Shown here in pieces: positions 8,183 through 16,536 of a stretch of DNA of 56,262 bases. The translations under genes were made by a program, and so were the position numbers. The DNA is from Variovorax sp. Root318D1. Its GTDB lineage: Bacteria; Pseudomonadota; Gammaproteobacteria; Burkholderiales; Burkholderiaceae_C. How positions within the stretch are numbered: the stretch's first letter is position 1; every line of letters starts with the position of its first letter. The stretch covers positions 1 through 56,262 of the forward strand of contig NZ_LMCQ01000008.1 in the NCBI RefSeq assembly GCF_001424835.1, written 5' to 3'. Below the pieces are notes generated by a model that was not told the DNA's origin, made no database searches, and saw only the letters and a program-made list of their open reading frames with translations.

Positions 8183-9157
8183 TCAGCCGCGGCCGAACAT
8201 CCGCTTGAGGCCGAGCCACTGCTGGGCCCAGAAGCCACTCCCGTAGTCGCGCAACTGGCCATCGGCACCGCGCTCGACCTGGTCGCGGATTCCGGTCGGG
8301 TCGTAGCGCTGCTCGAAGTTGACGGTGCGAAAGAGCATGTCCCACCAGGGCAGCAGCACGCCGAAGTTGTGGCCGCCCAGCGTGTGGGCTCCACGCGACT
8401 CGTGGCCCAACCCGATGCTGTGGTGCAGCCGGTGAAAGCGCGGGCTGATCCAAAGCCGTTCGCCAATGGCGCCGAAGCCCAGCTTCAGGTTGGCGTGCTG
8501 CAGGCTTTCGCTGAGCTGCGTGAACGCGACGAATGCAATGAACTGGCCGGGCGGCACGCCGATCAACTGCGCGACGATGACGATGAGGGCGTCGTGCACG
8601 ATGTCGTCGAGCAGGTGGTTGCGATCGTCGCTCCACATGGTCATCTGGCGCTGCGAGTGGTGCAGCGAATGCAGGCCCCACCACCAGTTGAGCTGGTGTT
8701 GGCCGCGATGGATCCAGTAGCCGACGAAATCCAGCACCACGAGGTAGATCGCAAACGCGATCCACGGCACGTCGGTGACGCCAGGCCAGGCTTCGTCGAG
8801 GTGAAACGTGCCCCAGCCCGCAGCGCGCAGGCTCCCGATGGCTTCGTCGAAGAAGGGCTCGAGCGTGAAGAACATGGCCAGGTGGAACAGGCCCAGGCGA
8901 TGGATCAGCGTGTAGAGAACGTCGATGCGGATGGCGCGGCGGTCGGTGACCGGCTCGACGGCTCGCCAGCGCTGCAGGGGACCAATGACCGCGAGCAGCA
9001 CCAGGACCTGGATCAGCCCGACCAGCAGCCAGCCAGTGGCATCGAAGGCGTCTTCCGTCAACCCGCCAAGGCCGACCGCAAAGACCAGGGGCTGGACCAC
9101 TGTCTCGAAGAACCAGCCCTGTAGCGCGGAAAATGCGTCCGTCAACCAATCGATCAC
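8183..9157 (-). CDS. Sterol desaturase / fatty acid hydroxylase family membrane protein
   Basis: 324 residues. It is a membrane-bound di-iron oxygenase-type protein. The eight-His pattern is seen as HRGQHQ, then HSLHHSQRQ, and C-terminal HRLHHSIG with GHNFG. Hydrophobic segments occur at ~10-60, ~130-150 and ~200-225. Family members hydroxylate or desaturate lipid chains; the target is unknown here. It begins 10 bases after the polysaccharide deacetylase stop, so it is probably in the same operon, and may modify a lipid or envelope glycan. Confidence 0.88.
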   Translation of the reverse strand: MIDWLTDAFSALQGWFFETVVQPLVFAVGLGGLTEDAFDATGWLLVGLIQVLVLLAVIGPLQRWRAVEPVTDRRAIRIDVLYTLIHRLGLFHLAMFFTLEPFFDEAIGSLRAAGWGTFHLDEAWPGVTDVPWIAFAIYLVVLDFVGYWIHRGQHQLNWWWGLHSLHHSQRQMTMWSDDRNHLLDDIVHDALIVIVAQLIGVPPGQFIAFVAFTQLSESLQHANLKLGFGAIGERLWISPRFHRLHHSIGLGHESRGAHTLGGHNFGVLLPWWDMLFRTVNFEQRYDPTGIRDQVERGADGQLRDYGSGFWAQQWLGLKRMFGRG

Positions 9158-9167
9158 GGCAAATGCC

Positions 9168-10001
9168 TCAGGGGTGGGACGCGATCCAGGCGCGGTATTG
9201 CGGATGTTGGCGCAGGGTCTCGAAGCAGAAGCCCTTGGCCTTGAGCCCGATGATCAGCGGCTCGAGATTGGCCGGTGCCCACGCGTCCTTGCGCGACCAG
9301 ATGCCCAGGTGCGCGAGCAGGATGTCACCGGGGCGGATGGTCTCCAGCGCCTGCGCCAGGAGCTTTTCATTGCTGAATTTCTCGCTCGGCAGCTCGTCGC
9401 CCAGGAACCCGGCGGGCGACCAGCCCACATGCTCGAAGCCGCAGGCCTTGGCTGCCGCGAGCAGCCGGGGCGAGGTCTTGCCGCCCGGCGCGCGGAACAA
9501 AGGCAGTGGCTTCTTGCCGGTGATGAGGGCCAGCCGCTCGGACGCCTTGCCGATGTTGGCGCAGTACTCGGCCGCCGTCCAGGTGAACTCGCGCCCCGCG
9601 AACGCGCCCGCCGATGGCTTGATACGGAAGCTCGGCTCCGCTCCTTTGATGTCGCCCCGCCAGTACGCGTGGTCGTAGGTGTGGGAGGCGAACTCGTGGC
9701 CTTCGGCCGCCCTCGCCTTCCACCACGGGGCCCAGTGGCTGTCGAGGCTGTCGCCGTCGGTCTGGGTGCGCTCGGCGGCGGCAAAGAAGGTGACGCGCAC
9801 GTTCTGTCGCTTGAGCACGTCGGCCACCAGCGGCGCAACGCCCATGTGGCCTGTGTCGAGGGTCAGGTAGACCGGTTTTTCGCAGGAGGCGCCTTGCGCC
9901 CAGGTGGCAGGCATGGCTGCGCATGCGATGACGGCGGCAAGGACGAAGCCGTAGACCCCGCGGAGCCGGTTGCCGACGATCCGCTCAGATTCTTTTCGCA
10001 T
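9168..10001 (-). CDS. Secreted polysaccharide deacetylase (NodB homology) family protein
   Basis: 277 residues. A signal peptide (VYGFVLAAVIACAAMPATWAQG) precedes a NodB-like domain: motif 1 LTLDTGH, motif 2 HTYDH (the two metal His), motif 3 RAPGGK, motif 5 ILLAHLG. Canonical motif 1 is TFDDG; the second, metal-binding Asp is Thr here, so metal coordination or activity may differ. The start at 10001 (MRKESERIVG) gives a normal signal peptide; longer in-frame forms run into the upstream gene. The first 17 bases overlap the end of the YncE-like gene. Likely acts in the periplasm on a glycan or N-acyl group. Confidence 0.85.
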   Translation of the reverse strand: MRKESERIVGNRLRGVYGFVLAAVIACAAMPATWAQGASCEKPVYLTLDTGHMGVAPLVADVLKRQNVRVTFFAAAERTQTDGDSLDSHWAPWWKARAAEGHEFASHTYDHAYWRGDIKGAEPSFRIKPSAGAFAGREFTWTAAEYCANIGKASERLALITGKKPLPLFRAPGGKTSPRLLAAAKACGFEHVGWSPAGFLGDELPSEKFSNEKLLAQALETIRPGDILLAHLGIWSRKDAWAPANLEPLIIGLKAKGFCFETLRQHPQYRAWIASHP

Positions 10002-10992
10002 GTTCCAGCGTCCAGACGCCGTGCGGCGAACGGCCGACATTGATCTGGCGCACGACCTTCTGGCTCGCCAGATCGACCACGCTGAGCTTCTTGGCCCAGC
10101 GCGAAGTAACGTACAAGGTCTTGCCGTCAGCCGACACATCCATGCAGTCGGGGCCGCCGGGCACGGGATACGTTGCGCTGACCTTCAGGGTCGCCAGGTC
10201 GATCCGGCTGATTGTGTTGGCCACCCGGTTGCTCACGAAGACGCTCTTGCCGTCGCCGGCCGAACGGAAGGCATGTGCGCCCTTGCCGGTCAGGATCTTG
10301 CCGACCAGCTTGGGCTCGGCGCCCGCCACGTCGAACACTTGCACGCCGTCGCTGCCGGTGAGGCCCACGAGCAGGGTCTTGTCGCCGTGCACGCCGAAGA
10401 TGTCGGCCGGCATGGGCCCTGTGGCCACGCGCCAGCGGATGGTCTGCGTGGGGAGGTCGACCGCGATGAGCTCGTCGCTGTCTTGCATGGTCACGTAGGC
10501 GATGGTGCTGGTACCGTCGATCCAGATGTGGCTGGGCGTCTTGCCGGTGGCAATGCGCTTGGCGAGCTTCAGGTCCTTTCCGTCCCAGCGATAGACGTCG
10601 ACGTGATTGAGCCGGTTGGCGGCCGTGACGAACCACTTCATGTCGCGCGAGAACTGCAGCTGGTACGGATCGATGATGCCGTAGACCACGCGCTGCACTT
10701 CGGCTGTTCTGGGGTTGAGGAAAGTGAGGGAATCGCCCGCCGAATTGGCCACGATGACCGACTTTTCGTCCGGCGTCATGTAGATGTGGTGCGGCTCCTT
10801 GCCGGTCGCGATGCGCTGCTTCTCGGACCAGTCGACGGGGTTGATCACGCTGACGCTGGCATCCAGCGAATTGAGCACGAAGATCGGCGGAGCTTCGGGC
10901 GGTGCAGCAGTGGCGGCTTGCGCCACCCAGACCGTCAGGCAGGAGAACAGGAAGGCCGCAAAGCGGCCGTTCGGTCGGGCAAGGAATCGCAA
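9985..10992 (-). CDS. YncE/YVTN-family secreted beta-propeller protein
   Basis: 335 residues with a signal peptide (FAAFLFSCLTVWVAQAATAA). Repeating blades are visible, such as IFVLNSLDASVSVINP, SVIVANSAGDSLTFLNP, SVFVSNRVANTISRIDL and TLYVTSRWAKKLSVVDL, each with the V-D/N-L and G-P-H spacing of YVTN propellers. Such proteins are periplasmic and often bind ligands, DNA or partner enzymes; no catalytic residues are evident. It is the first gene of a five-gene minus-strand run ending at 6471, and overlaps the deacetylase by 17 bases. Confidence 0.85.
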   Translation of the reverse strand: MRFLARPNGRFAAFLFSCLTVWVAQAATAAPPEAPPIFVLNSLDASVSVINPVDWSEKQRIATGKEPHHIYMTPDEKSVIVANSAGDSLTFLNPRTAEVQRVVYGIIDPYQLQFSRDMKWFVTAANRLNHVDVYRWDGKDLKLAKRIATGKTPSHIWIDGTSTIAYVTMQDSDELIAVDLPTQTIRWRVATGPMPADIFGVHGDKTLLVGLTGSDGVQVFDVAGAEPKLVGKILTGKGAHAFRSAGDGKSVFVSNRVANTISRIDLATLKVSATYPVPGGPDCMDVSADGKTLYVTSRWAKKLSVVDLASQKVVRQINVGRSPHGVWTLEHAKRI

Positions 10993-11037
10993 GGGAGAAG
11001 TTCCGGAAGAGTGCTGTCGATTATCAACGTCCGGACC

Positions 11038-11805
11038 CTACGGCTGGCTGACCTCCGGGTTTCCGGTGGCCTTATCCGGTGTTTTTTCACGAAGCGCGGC
11101 AACCTGTCCGGCGTCGAGCCAGCGCCATTGGCCGGGCGCAAGGTCTGCCGGCAGTGCCAGTTGGCCGATGCGCGAGCGGTGCAGCCCCTCGACCCGGTTG
11201 CCGACCGCGGCCAGCATGCGCTTGACCTGGTGGTATTTGCCCTCGGTGAGCGTCAGCCGCAAGTGCAGCGGGCTGTCCGATTCGCAGGCGGCTGCGCGCA
11301 CAGGCTTCGGATCGTCGTCGAGCACCACGCCAGCCAGCAGCTTGGCCATCTGCGCCTCGTCGACCGGGTGCTTGGCCGTGACCTCGTACACCTTGGGCAC
11401 GTGGTGCTTGGGGGAGCCCATCCGGTGGATGAACTGGCCGTCGTCAGTCAGCAACAGCAGCCCGGTCGTGTCCTGGTCGAGCCGGCCGATGGCCTGCACG
11501 CCCTGCACTGCGCCCTTGTTGGGCCGCAACCGCAGCGGGGACGGCAGCAGGGTGTAGATGCTCGGATAAGTCGATGGCTTTTGCGAGCACTCGGTGCCCG
11601 CCGGCTTGTGGAGCATCAAGTAGGCCTTCTCGTGGTACGCCCACTCGATGCCCTGGACCGTGAAAAGGAGGCCTTCGGGATCGAGGTCGGCGAACGGGTC
11701 GTTCACGACCTTGCCCCCGATGGTCACGAGGCCCTGCTGGATCAGCCCCGCGCACACGCGCCGCGTGCCGAAGCCCTGGGAATAAAGAATGTCTTGAAGG
11801 TGCAT
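11038..11805 (-). CDS. rsuA: 16S rRNA pseudouridine synthase (RsuA family)
   Basis: 255 residues. An N-terminal S4 RNA-binding domain (LQDILYSQGFGTRRVCAGLI..., ~1-60) is followed by the catalytic domain with GRLDQDTTGLLLLTDDG (catalytic Asp) and KYHQVKRMLAAVGNRVEGLHR. The family isomerises U516 of 16S rRNA, though RsuA-type paralogues can act on 23S rRNA. ATG at 11805 is used since MHLQDILYSQG opens the S4 domain; the in-frame upstream extension crosses an intergenic repeat. The region between this stop and the YncE gene is only 45 bases. Confidence 0.92.
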   Translation of the reverse strand: MHLQDILYSQGFGTRRVCAGLIQQGLVTIGGKVVNDPFADLDPEGLLFTVQGIEWAYHEKAYLMLHKPAGTECSQKPSTYPSIYTLLPSPLRLRPNKGAVQGVQAIGRLDQDTTGLLLLTDDGQFIHRMGSPKHHVPKVYEVTAKHPVDEAQMAKLLAGVVLDDDPKPVRAAACESDSPLHLRLTLTEGKYHQVKRMLAAVGNRVEGLHRSRIGQLALPADLAPGQWRWLDAGQVAALREKTPDKATGNPEVSQP

Positions 11806-11808
11806 GGC

Positions 11809-11899
11809 TCGCCCCCAGGCTTCGCGCACTTCGTGTCGCTGCGCCCACCCCCTACCGGGGGCAACACCAGTGGCCCGGCAAAGCCGGTTCCACGGTGTT
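11809..11899. repeat. Intergenic repeat with a long stem-loop
   Basis: The segment starts with TCGCCCCCAGGCTTCGCGC, which is repeated with one mismatch at 1609-1627. It contains a C5/G5 inverted repeat (CCCCC-TACC-GGGGG, ~11848-11861) and ends in a strong stem-loop at 11863-11899. That stem-loop has outer arms AACACC/GGTGTT, then GTGG/CCAC, and an inner CCGGC-AAA-GCCGG. It sits between rsuA and ggt with no coding potential. The structure resembles extragenic palindromic repeats common in Comamonadaceae genomes. Confidence 0.6.
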
Positions 11900-11945
11900 C
11901 CGCGCATGCGAAAAAAGCTGAGCCGGGGTATTGGTATCTTGGAAT

Positions 11946-13682
11946 TCAGTAGCCGAGTGCCAACCCGGTGTTGCGGCGGGGGTCGTTCGCGCCGTAGAAG
12001 CGGTTGGCACCGACAGGCTTGCCGCCCAGCGACGGCGCGCCGACGATGATCGCCGCCATGTGGTTGGCCGGCTGCGGCACACCCAGGTTGTGGCCCATGT
12101 CGGTCAGGATCTTGCGAGTGTCGGGGCTCAACGCAAGGGTTTCGACGTTGGTCACGTCGGGCAGCCATTGCTGGTGGAAGCGCGGCGCATCGACGGCCTC
12201 CTGCACGTTCATGCCGTAGTCGACCACGTTCAGGATGGTGTGCAGCACCGCGGTGATGATGCGGCTGCCGCCCGGCGTGCCGACCACGAACACCGGCTTG
12301 CCGTCCTTCGAGACGATGGTCGGGCTCATAGAGCTCAGAGGACGCTTGCCAGGGGCAATGGCATTGGCTTCGCCCTGCACCAGGCCGTACATGTTGGGCA
12401 CGCCGATCTTGGCGGTGAAGTCGTCCATCTCGTTGTTCAGCAGTACGCCGGTCTTGTCGGCCGTGACCTTGGCGCCGAACCAGTCGTTGAGCGTGTAGGT
12501 CACCGCCACCGCATTGCCCTGCTGGTCGGTAATGGAGTAGTGGGTGGTGTTGCTGCCTTCGTGCGGCGCGACGCCGGGCTTGATGTCCTTGGAGACGCCG
12601 GCCTTCTTGGGGTCGATCGCGGCGCGGATCTTTTCGGCATAGCCCTTGTCGAGCAGACGGTCGAGCGGGTTCTTCACGAAGTCCGGGTCGCCCAGGTAGC
12701 TGTTGCGATCGACATAAGCATGGCGCATGGCCTCGATTTGATAGTGCACCGACTCGGCCGAGCGGAAGCCCAGGTCCTTGAGCGGATAGCCTTCAAGGAT
12801 GTTGAGCATCTCGCAGATGATCACGCCACCCGAACTCGGCGGCGGCGCCGACACCACGCGATAGCCGCGGTAGTCGCACTCGACCGGCGCCAGTTCGCGC
12901 GTCTTGTATTGGTCCAGGTCGGCCTGGGTGATGATGCCCTTGCCGGCTTGGCTCGACGCCACGATGGCCTGTCCGACCCAGCCCTTGTAGAAGCCGTCGA
13001 CACCCTTGGCGCTGACGGCGCGCAGCGTCTTGGCGAGGTCTTTCTGCACCAGCTTCTGGCCGGCTGCGAAGGGCTCGCCCTTGTTCAGGAAGATGGCGCC
13101 GGAGACCGGGTCCTTCTTGAAGTCGTTGGTGGCGGTGCGCAGCATGTCGATGTCGCCCTGCTCCAGCGCAAAGCCCTTCTCGGCCAGCTGGATAGAGGGG
13201 GCGATGAGGTCGGCACGCTTCATGGTGCCGTATTTTTCGCGCGCGTATTCCATGCCCGATACAGAGCCGGGCACGCCCACCGCAAGATGTCCGTTGGTGC
13301 TCAGGCCCTTGATGACGTTGCCGTCCTTGTCCAGGTACATGTTGGCGGTAGCGGCCAGTGGGGCTTTCTCGCGGAAGTCGAGAAAGGTCTTGCGGCCGTC
13401 GGCCAGTTGCACGGTCATGAAGCCGCCGCCGCCAAGGTTGCCCGCTGCCGGATACACCACCGCCAGCGCATAGCCCACGGCCACCGCCGCATCGACCGCG
13501 TTGCCGCCGCGCTTGAGCACGTCGACGCCCACCTTGGTGGCCAGGTGCTGCGCACTCACCACCATGCCGTGCTCGGCCGCGACTGGCGCCTGCGAGGCGG
13601 CGTTGGAAGCGCTAGCGCCCCCCAGTACGAGTGCGGCCACCACCGCGGCGCGCAGTGTTGGAGTCCAGTGGAGTTGCTGCAT
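11946..13682 (-). CDS. ggt: Gamma-glutamyltranspeptidase (glutathione hydrolase)
   Basis: 578 residues. It is a periplasmic Ntn-hydrolase that cleaves glutathione and transfers the gamma-glutamyl group, after autoprocessing into large and small subunits. A signal peptide covers ~1-29. The cleavage and nucleophile site is Thr379 in SNTTHYS. The gamma-glutamate binding SSMSPTIV and GTPGGSRIIT segments follow. MQQLHW at 13682 is preferred over the long upstream frame because it gives the signal peptide and has GAGGG upstream. The leader carries the same 15-mer as glnA. It lies 47 bases downstream of the methyltransferase stop, in the same direction. Confidence 0.95.
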   Translation of the reverse strand: MQQLHWTPTLRAAVVAALVLGGASASNAASQAPVAAEHGMVVSAQHLATKVGVDVLKRGGNAVDAAVAVGYALAVVYPAAGNLGGGGFMTVQLADGRKTFLDFREKAPLAATANMYLDKDGNVIKGLSTNGHLAVGVPGSVSGMEYAREKYGTMKRADLIAPSIQLAEKGFALEQGDIDMLRTATNDFKKDPVSGAIFLNKGEPFAAGQKLVQKDLAKTLRAVSAKGVDGFYKGWVGQAIVASSQAGKGIITQADLDQYKTRELAPVECDYRGYRVVSAPPPSSGGVIICEMLNILEGYPLKDLGFRSAESVHYQIEAMRHAYVDRNSYLGDPDFVKNPLDRLLDKGYAEKIRAAIDPKKAGVSKDIKPGVAPHEGSNTTHYSITDQQGNAVAVTYTLNDWFGAKVTADKTGVLLNNEMDDFTAKIGVPNMYGLVQGEANAIAPGKRPLSSMSPTIVSKDGKPVFVVGTPGGSRIITAVLHTILNVVDYGMNVQEAVDAPRFHQQWLPDVTNVETLALSPDTRKILTDMGHNLGVPQPANHMAAIIVGAPSLGGKPVGANRFYGANDPRRNTGLALGY

Positions 13683-13698
13683 GGAGAAAGTCCCTCGT

Positions 13699-13713
13699 TG
13701 AGTTGGATGGTGG
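13699..13713 (-). promoter_or_regulatory. 15-base leader element shared with glnA
   Basis: The minus strand reads CCACCATCCAACTCA, identical to 6335-6349. It again lies just 5' of the ribosome site, 16 bases before the ggt ATG. Both genes act on glutamine/glutamyl compounds, which is the only hint of meaning. Confidence 0.35.
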
Positions 13714-13729
13714 GAGGCGATAGATGGCG

Positions 13730-15325
13730 TCATGCGACCAACAGCGCCTTGCGCCGCAAATCGTTCAAGCCAAGCGCCACTTGATTCAGCGCGAATTCCT
13801 TCAACGCTGAAGTTTCTGCGAGCGGCTCGTCGTTGTGAATGAAGCGCAGGCGATCGGCACGTACCTCGTTCACCAAGTGGTCGGCCAGCATCTCGTGCGA
13901 ATGCGCGCCATCGAGCAGTGGCAACAGGCAACGCTCGAGCGCGGTGAGTCCTACGGAATCGTGCCATTGGTTGCAGACACTCGCCGAGCTTCCGGCCAGC
14001 AACGCGAGGCCGGATGCGGTACGCACCGACGGCAGGGCACGCGGCCACGCCGATATCTCGGCGGCGACCTGTACCGGCGCGAGCCGGATACGCACGGCAC
14101 CGAGGATGAGCAGCTCTTCGAGCATCGACAGCACGTACGGCTCGACGGAGGGGCGAGGTTCGGCCGTGGCAATCACCACCGCAGCGGCCAGCGCCTCGAA
14201 CGACATGCTGGCCGGATAGCGGGAATCGAGCACCTGAGCCACGGCCTTGTGTACCGGCAGGCGCAGTGTCACGGAGAGATTGCGTAACGTCTTGCACGGC
14301 TGCTCTCGCGCATCGAGGGTCAACGCGCCGCCGTCCGCCGCCGCGAACACACCGGCGAATTCAAGACCGCGAATGCGGGCCTGATCGAGCTGATAGCGGA
14401 TGTCGCCGCCACGGCCCTGCTTGACCAGCAAGGTCTGGCGAAAGGTGCGATTGACCAGAAAGTCGAGGTACTGCTCCATCAGGACCTGGCTGCCGCCGCA
14501 CTCGCGCAGCAGCGGTTCGCGAACCTGGTCGCCGTAGTTCTGCACGAACATCGTCGAAGGCTCTGCATCCGCGAGGTAGGTAAGCCCATTCGCCTCGGCG
14601 CGCGCGGCAAACTCCTTGAAATAGCAAGGTGCGTTGCAGGGCTCGAGGAATTCGTGCAGCAGGTAATAGCTGCTGGCGCCACGCACGATCGGCATCGTTT
14701 CCTCGAGCGTCTTCTTGAGGACACTGTCGGAACGGGCCGACTGCTCCAGAAACTCGAGCATGCCGCGCGCATAGGACAACTGCTCTTCCGGTGTATCCCG
14801 AGGGCCACCGCGCAGGATCATCGCGTCGCGCACGATCTCCCTCGCCTTCCAGCCCGGGTACACGTTGTAGCTGACGTAGGCGACGCCGTCCGGCGCAAGG
14901 TTCTCGGAACAGATACGGAGGATCGCATCCTGCACCGGGCCCGGCACCCAGCTGTACACCCCGTGGCAGACGATGTAGTCGAACTGGCCGAACGATGCAT
15001 CGACCTCCGAGAGGTCGAACACCCGCAGTTCCACATTCGACAGTGCCGCGCGGGAAATGGCGCCAGCGCCCTGCTCCACCTGTACCTTCGACAAGTCGAG
15101 CCCGAGGGCGCTGGCCTCTGGATGGCGTGCGGCGAACGGAATCAGGTTGCCGCCTGCCGCGCAGCCTAGCTCCAGCACCCTCGCCTGGGCGGGAGCGGGC
15201 GTCCGAAGACCGAACAGGAACGCGATGGCTTCGAGATGCTCGACTGCCGTTTGGGGGAACGGGTGCGATTCATAGGGCACCGTGTCGTAATAGCTCGTGA
15301 GCGTCGAAGTCAGTGAATCGGGCAC
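13730..15325 (-). CDS. SAM-dependent methyltransferase with PKMT-type regulatory C-terminus
   Basis: 531 residues. The N-terminal class I methyltransferase fold (~45-170) has motif I VLELGCAAGGNLIPFAARHP, the acidic LGLDLS and DYIVCHGVYSWV. A central helical 'methyltransferase regulatory domain' (~220-320) and a winged-helix-like C-terminus follow. This is the architecture of bacterial protein-lysine methyltransferases (rickettsial PKMT1/2 type). In rickettsiae they methylate an outer-membrane protein; the target here is unknown. No export signal is seen. The ssrA terminator lies ~106 bases upstream, so it has its own promoter and may carry ggt along. Confidence 0.8.
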   Translation of the reverse strand: MPDSLTSTLTSYYDTVPYESHPFPQTAVEHLEAIAFLFGLRTPAPAQARVLELGCAAGGNLIPFAARHPEASALGLDLSKVQVEQGAGAISRAALSNVELRVFDLSEVDASFGQFDYIVCHGVYSWVPGPVQDAILRICSENLAPDGVAYVSYNVYPGWKAREIVRDAMILRGGPRDTPEEQLSYARGMLEFLEQSARSDSVLKKTLEETMPIVRGASSYYLLHEFLEPCNAPCYFKEFAARAEANGLTYLADAEPSTMFVQNYGDQVREPLLRECGGSQVLMEQYLDFLVNRTFRQTLLVKQGRGGDIRYQLDQARIRGLEFAGVFAAADGGALTLDAREQPCKTLRNLSVTLRLPVHKAVAQVLDSRYPASMSFEALAAAVVIATAEPRPSVEPYVLSMLEELLILGAVRIRLAPVQVAAEISAWPRALPSVRTASGLALLAGSSASVCNQWHDSVGLTALERCLLPLLDGAHSHEMLADHLVNEVRADRLRFIHNDEPLAETSALKEFALNQVALGLNDLRRKALLVA

Positions 15326-15431
15326 GGCGTCCTTTTATGGCGGATCGAGGCGGGCAGCCGCGTCCCTTGCGAGACGCGGAGCCGGTGTGGCGTGACAGCG
15401 CCCGCTGACTATAGCCGTGCGTCAGACCAAA

Positions 15432-15462
15432 AAAAAGCCAACCGGCATGCGGTTGGCTTTTT
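15432..15462 (-). terminator. Bidirectional terminator downstream of ssrA
   Basis: Perfect 12-13 bp stem AAAAAGCCAACC / GGTTGGCTTTTT with loop GCATG. T runs follow on both strands. It starts 8 bases beyond the mature 3' end of tmRNA. Confidence 0.92.
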
Positions 15463-15470
15463 GTGCTGGA

Positions 15471-15855
15471 TGGTGGAGCTGGGGGGATTTGAACCCCCGT
15501 CCGCAAGCCTTCTTCGCGCAGTTCTACATGTTTAGTGATCTGATTTAAGTCTCGCTTCCGGAGTCGCGCAGTCACACGCTAAACCGGACGCCAGCACCCT
15601 ATTTTCTCGCCCCGACCCAAGGTACCCGGATCGGAGCCAGCCCATGTAATTATCCTTGCAGCCGGGAGGTCAGGATTGCTCCAGACCCCCTTGCCCAGCC
15701 CATCGGCCAACTGTTGCAAGGCTCACTGGCAATTAAGCAGCGAGTGCGAAACGTTCGTCGTTTGCAGTTAGTTTGTTTGAATCTGTTTTACGAGCGCATT
15801 CAGCTCGACATGCCCCGCTGCGATTCCGAACCCACGTCGAAACCAGTGCAGCCCC
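15471..15855 (-). ncRNA. ssrA: Transfer-messenger RNA (tmRNA)
   Basis: One-piece tmRNA of 385 bases. The 3' end is tRNA-like (T arm GGTTCAAATCCCCCC, then AGCTCCACCA) and the 5' end begins GGGGCTGCACTGG, which pairs with it. The reading frame for the proteolysis tag is at 15733-15765: resume codon GCA, then tag ANDERFALAA and a TAA stop. It rescues stalled ribosomes together with SmpB. The ANDERFALAA tag ends in ALAA, the ClpXP/ClpAP degron, and is typical of Burkholderiales. The gene starts 12 bases beyond the gph stop. Confidence 0.97.
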
Positions 15856-15864
15856 AAGCTCACC

Positions 15865-15891
15865 ATTTTAGGCCGGGTTGAGGTATTGCAA
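15865..15891 (-). promoter_or_regulatory. Candidate sigma-70 promoter of ssrA inside the gph end
   Basis: On the minus strand there is TTGCAA (15886-15891), a 15-base spacer and TAAAAT (15865-15870), followed 9 bases later by the tmRNA 5' end. The -10 box overlaps the gph stop codon TAA. The spacer is slightly short. Confidence 0.5.
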
Positions 15892-16536
15892 GAGCTCCAG
15901 GGGCGAAGTAATTGCGGCATCGGCCTCCCAGAGAGTGGCATCGGCCTGGGGGCCCATGTAACCATAAGTAGCGGCGACAGTGCGCATGCCCGCGGCCCGC
16001 CCCGCGATGATGTCGCGTTCGTCGTCTCCCACGTAGATGCAGGCGCTGGACGGAATTCCAAGTCGCCGCGCTGCTTCATGCAGGGGTTCGGGATGGGGCT
16101 TGGAGAACGGCGTCGTGTCGCCGCTCACAATGGCGCCGGCGCTGCTGAAAAGTGGAATGGCGCGCGTCAGCGGATCGGTGAAGCGGGCCGACTTGTTGGT
16201 GACCACTCCCCACGCCAGGCCGCGCGCACAAATGGCGTCGATGAGCGCCTGCACCCCGTCGAACACCTGCGTATTGAGCAGCATGCGGTTCTCGTAGGCA
16301 ACAAAGAACTCTTCACGCAGTTCGGGGAACTCCGGCGCGTCGGGCGTGATGCCGAATGCGACGCCAAGCATGCCCCGTGCGCCCGCCCCGGCCATGAACC
16401 GATAGCGTTCCAATGGGTACGACTCGAGGCCGCGATCGGTGCGCATCTTGTCGGCCGCAGCGCCAAGATCGGGCGCGCTGTCGATCAGCGTGCCGTCCAG
16501 ATCGAACAGCACGGCCTGGATTGCGGCGGCCGTCAC
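15868..16536 (-). CDS. gph: Phosphoglycolate phosphatase (HAD family)
   Basis: 222 residues, the usual size of Gph. HAD motif I is [17 protein letters not shown] (nucleophile Asp and acid Asp), motif II is VVTNKSARF, motif III Lys is in PFSKPHPEP, and motif IV is [16 protein letters not shown]. It removes 2-phosphoglycolate produced by DNA-end repair. The start is taken as GTG at 16536, which overlaps the ubiG stop by 4 bases (GTGA); an in-frame upstream extension would overlap ubiG. The ubiG-gph pair is a familiar proteobacterial arrangement. Confidence 0.93.
   Translation of the reverse strand: MTAAAIQAVLFDLDGTLIDSAPDLGAAADKMRTDRGLESYPLERYRFMAGAGARGMLGVAFGITPDAPEFPELREEFFVAYENRMLLNTQVFDGVQALIDAICARGLAWGVVTNKSARFTDPLTRAIPLFSSAGAIVSGDTTPFSKPHPEPLHEAARRLGIPSSACIYVGDDERDIIAGRAAGMRTVAATYGYMGPQADATLWEADAAITSPLELLQYLNPA

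Noticed and set aside
7298..9124. A 608-codon plus-strand frame opposite the EI24 and desaturase genes
   Set aside because: The translation is Gln/His/Arg-rich and featureless; the minus-strand proteins have intact family motifs.
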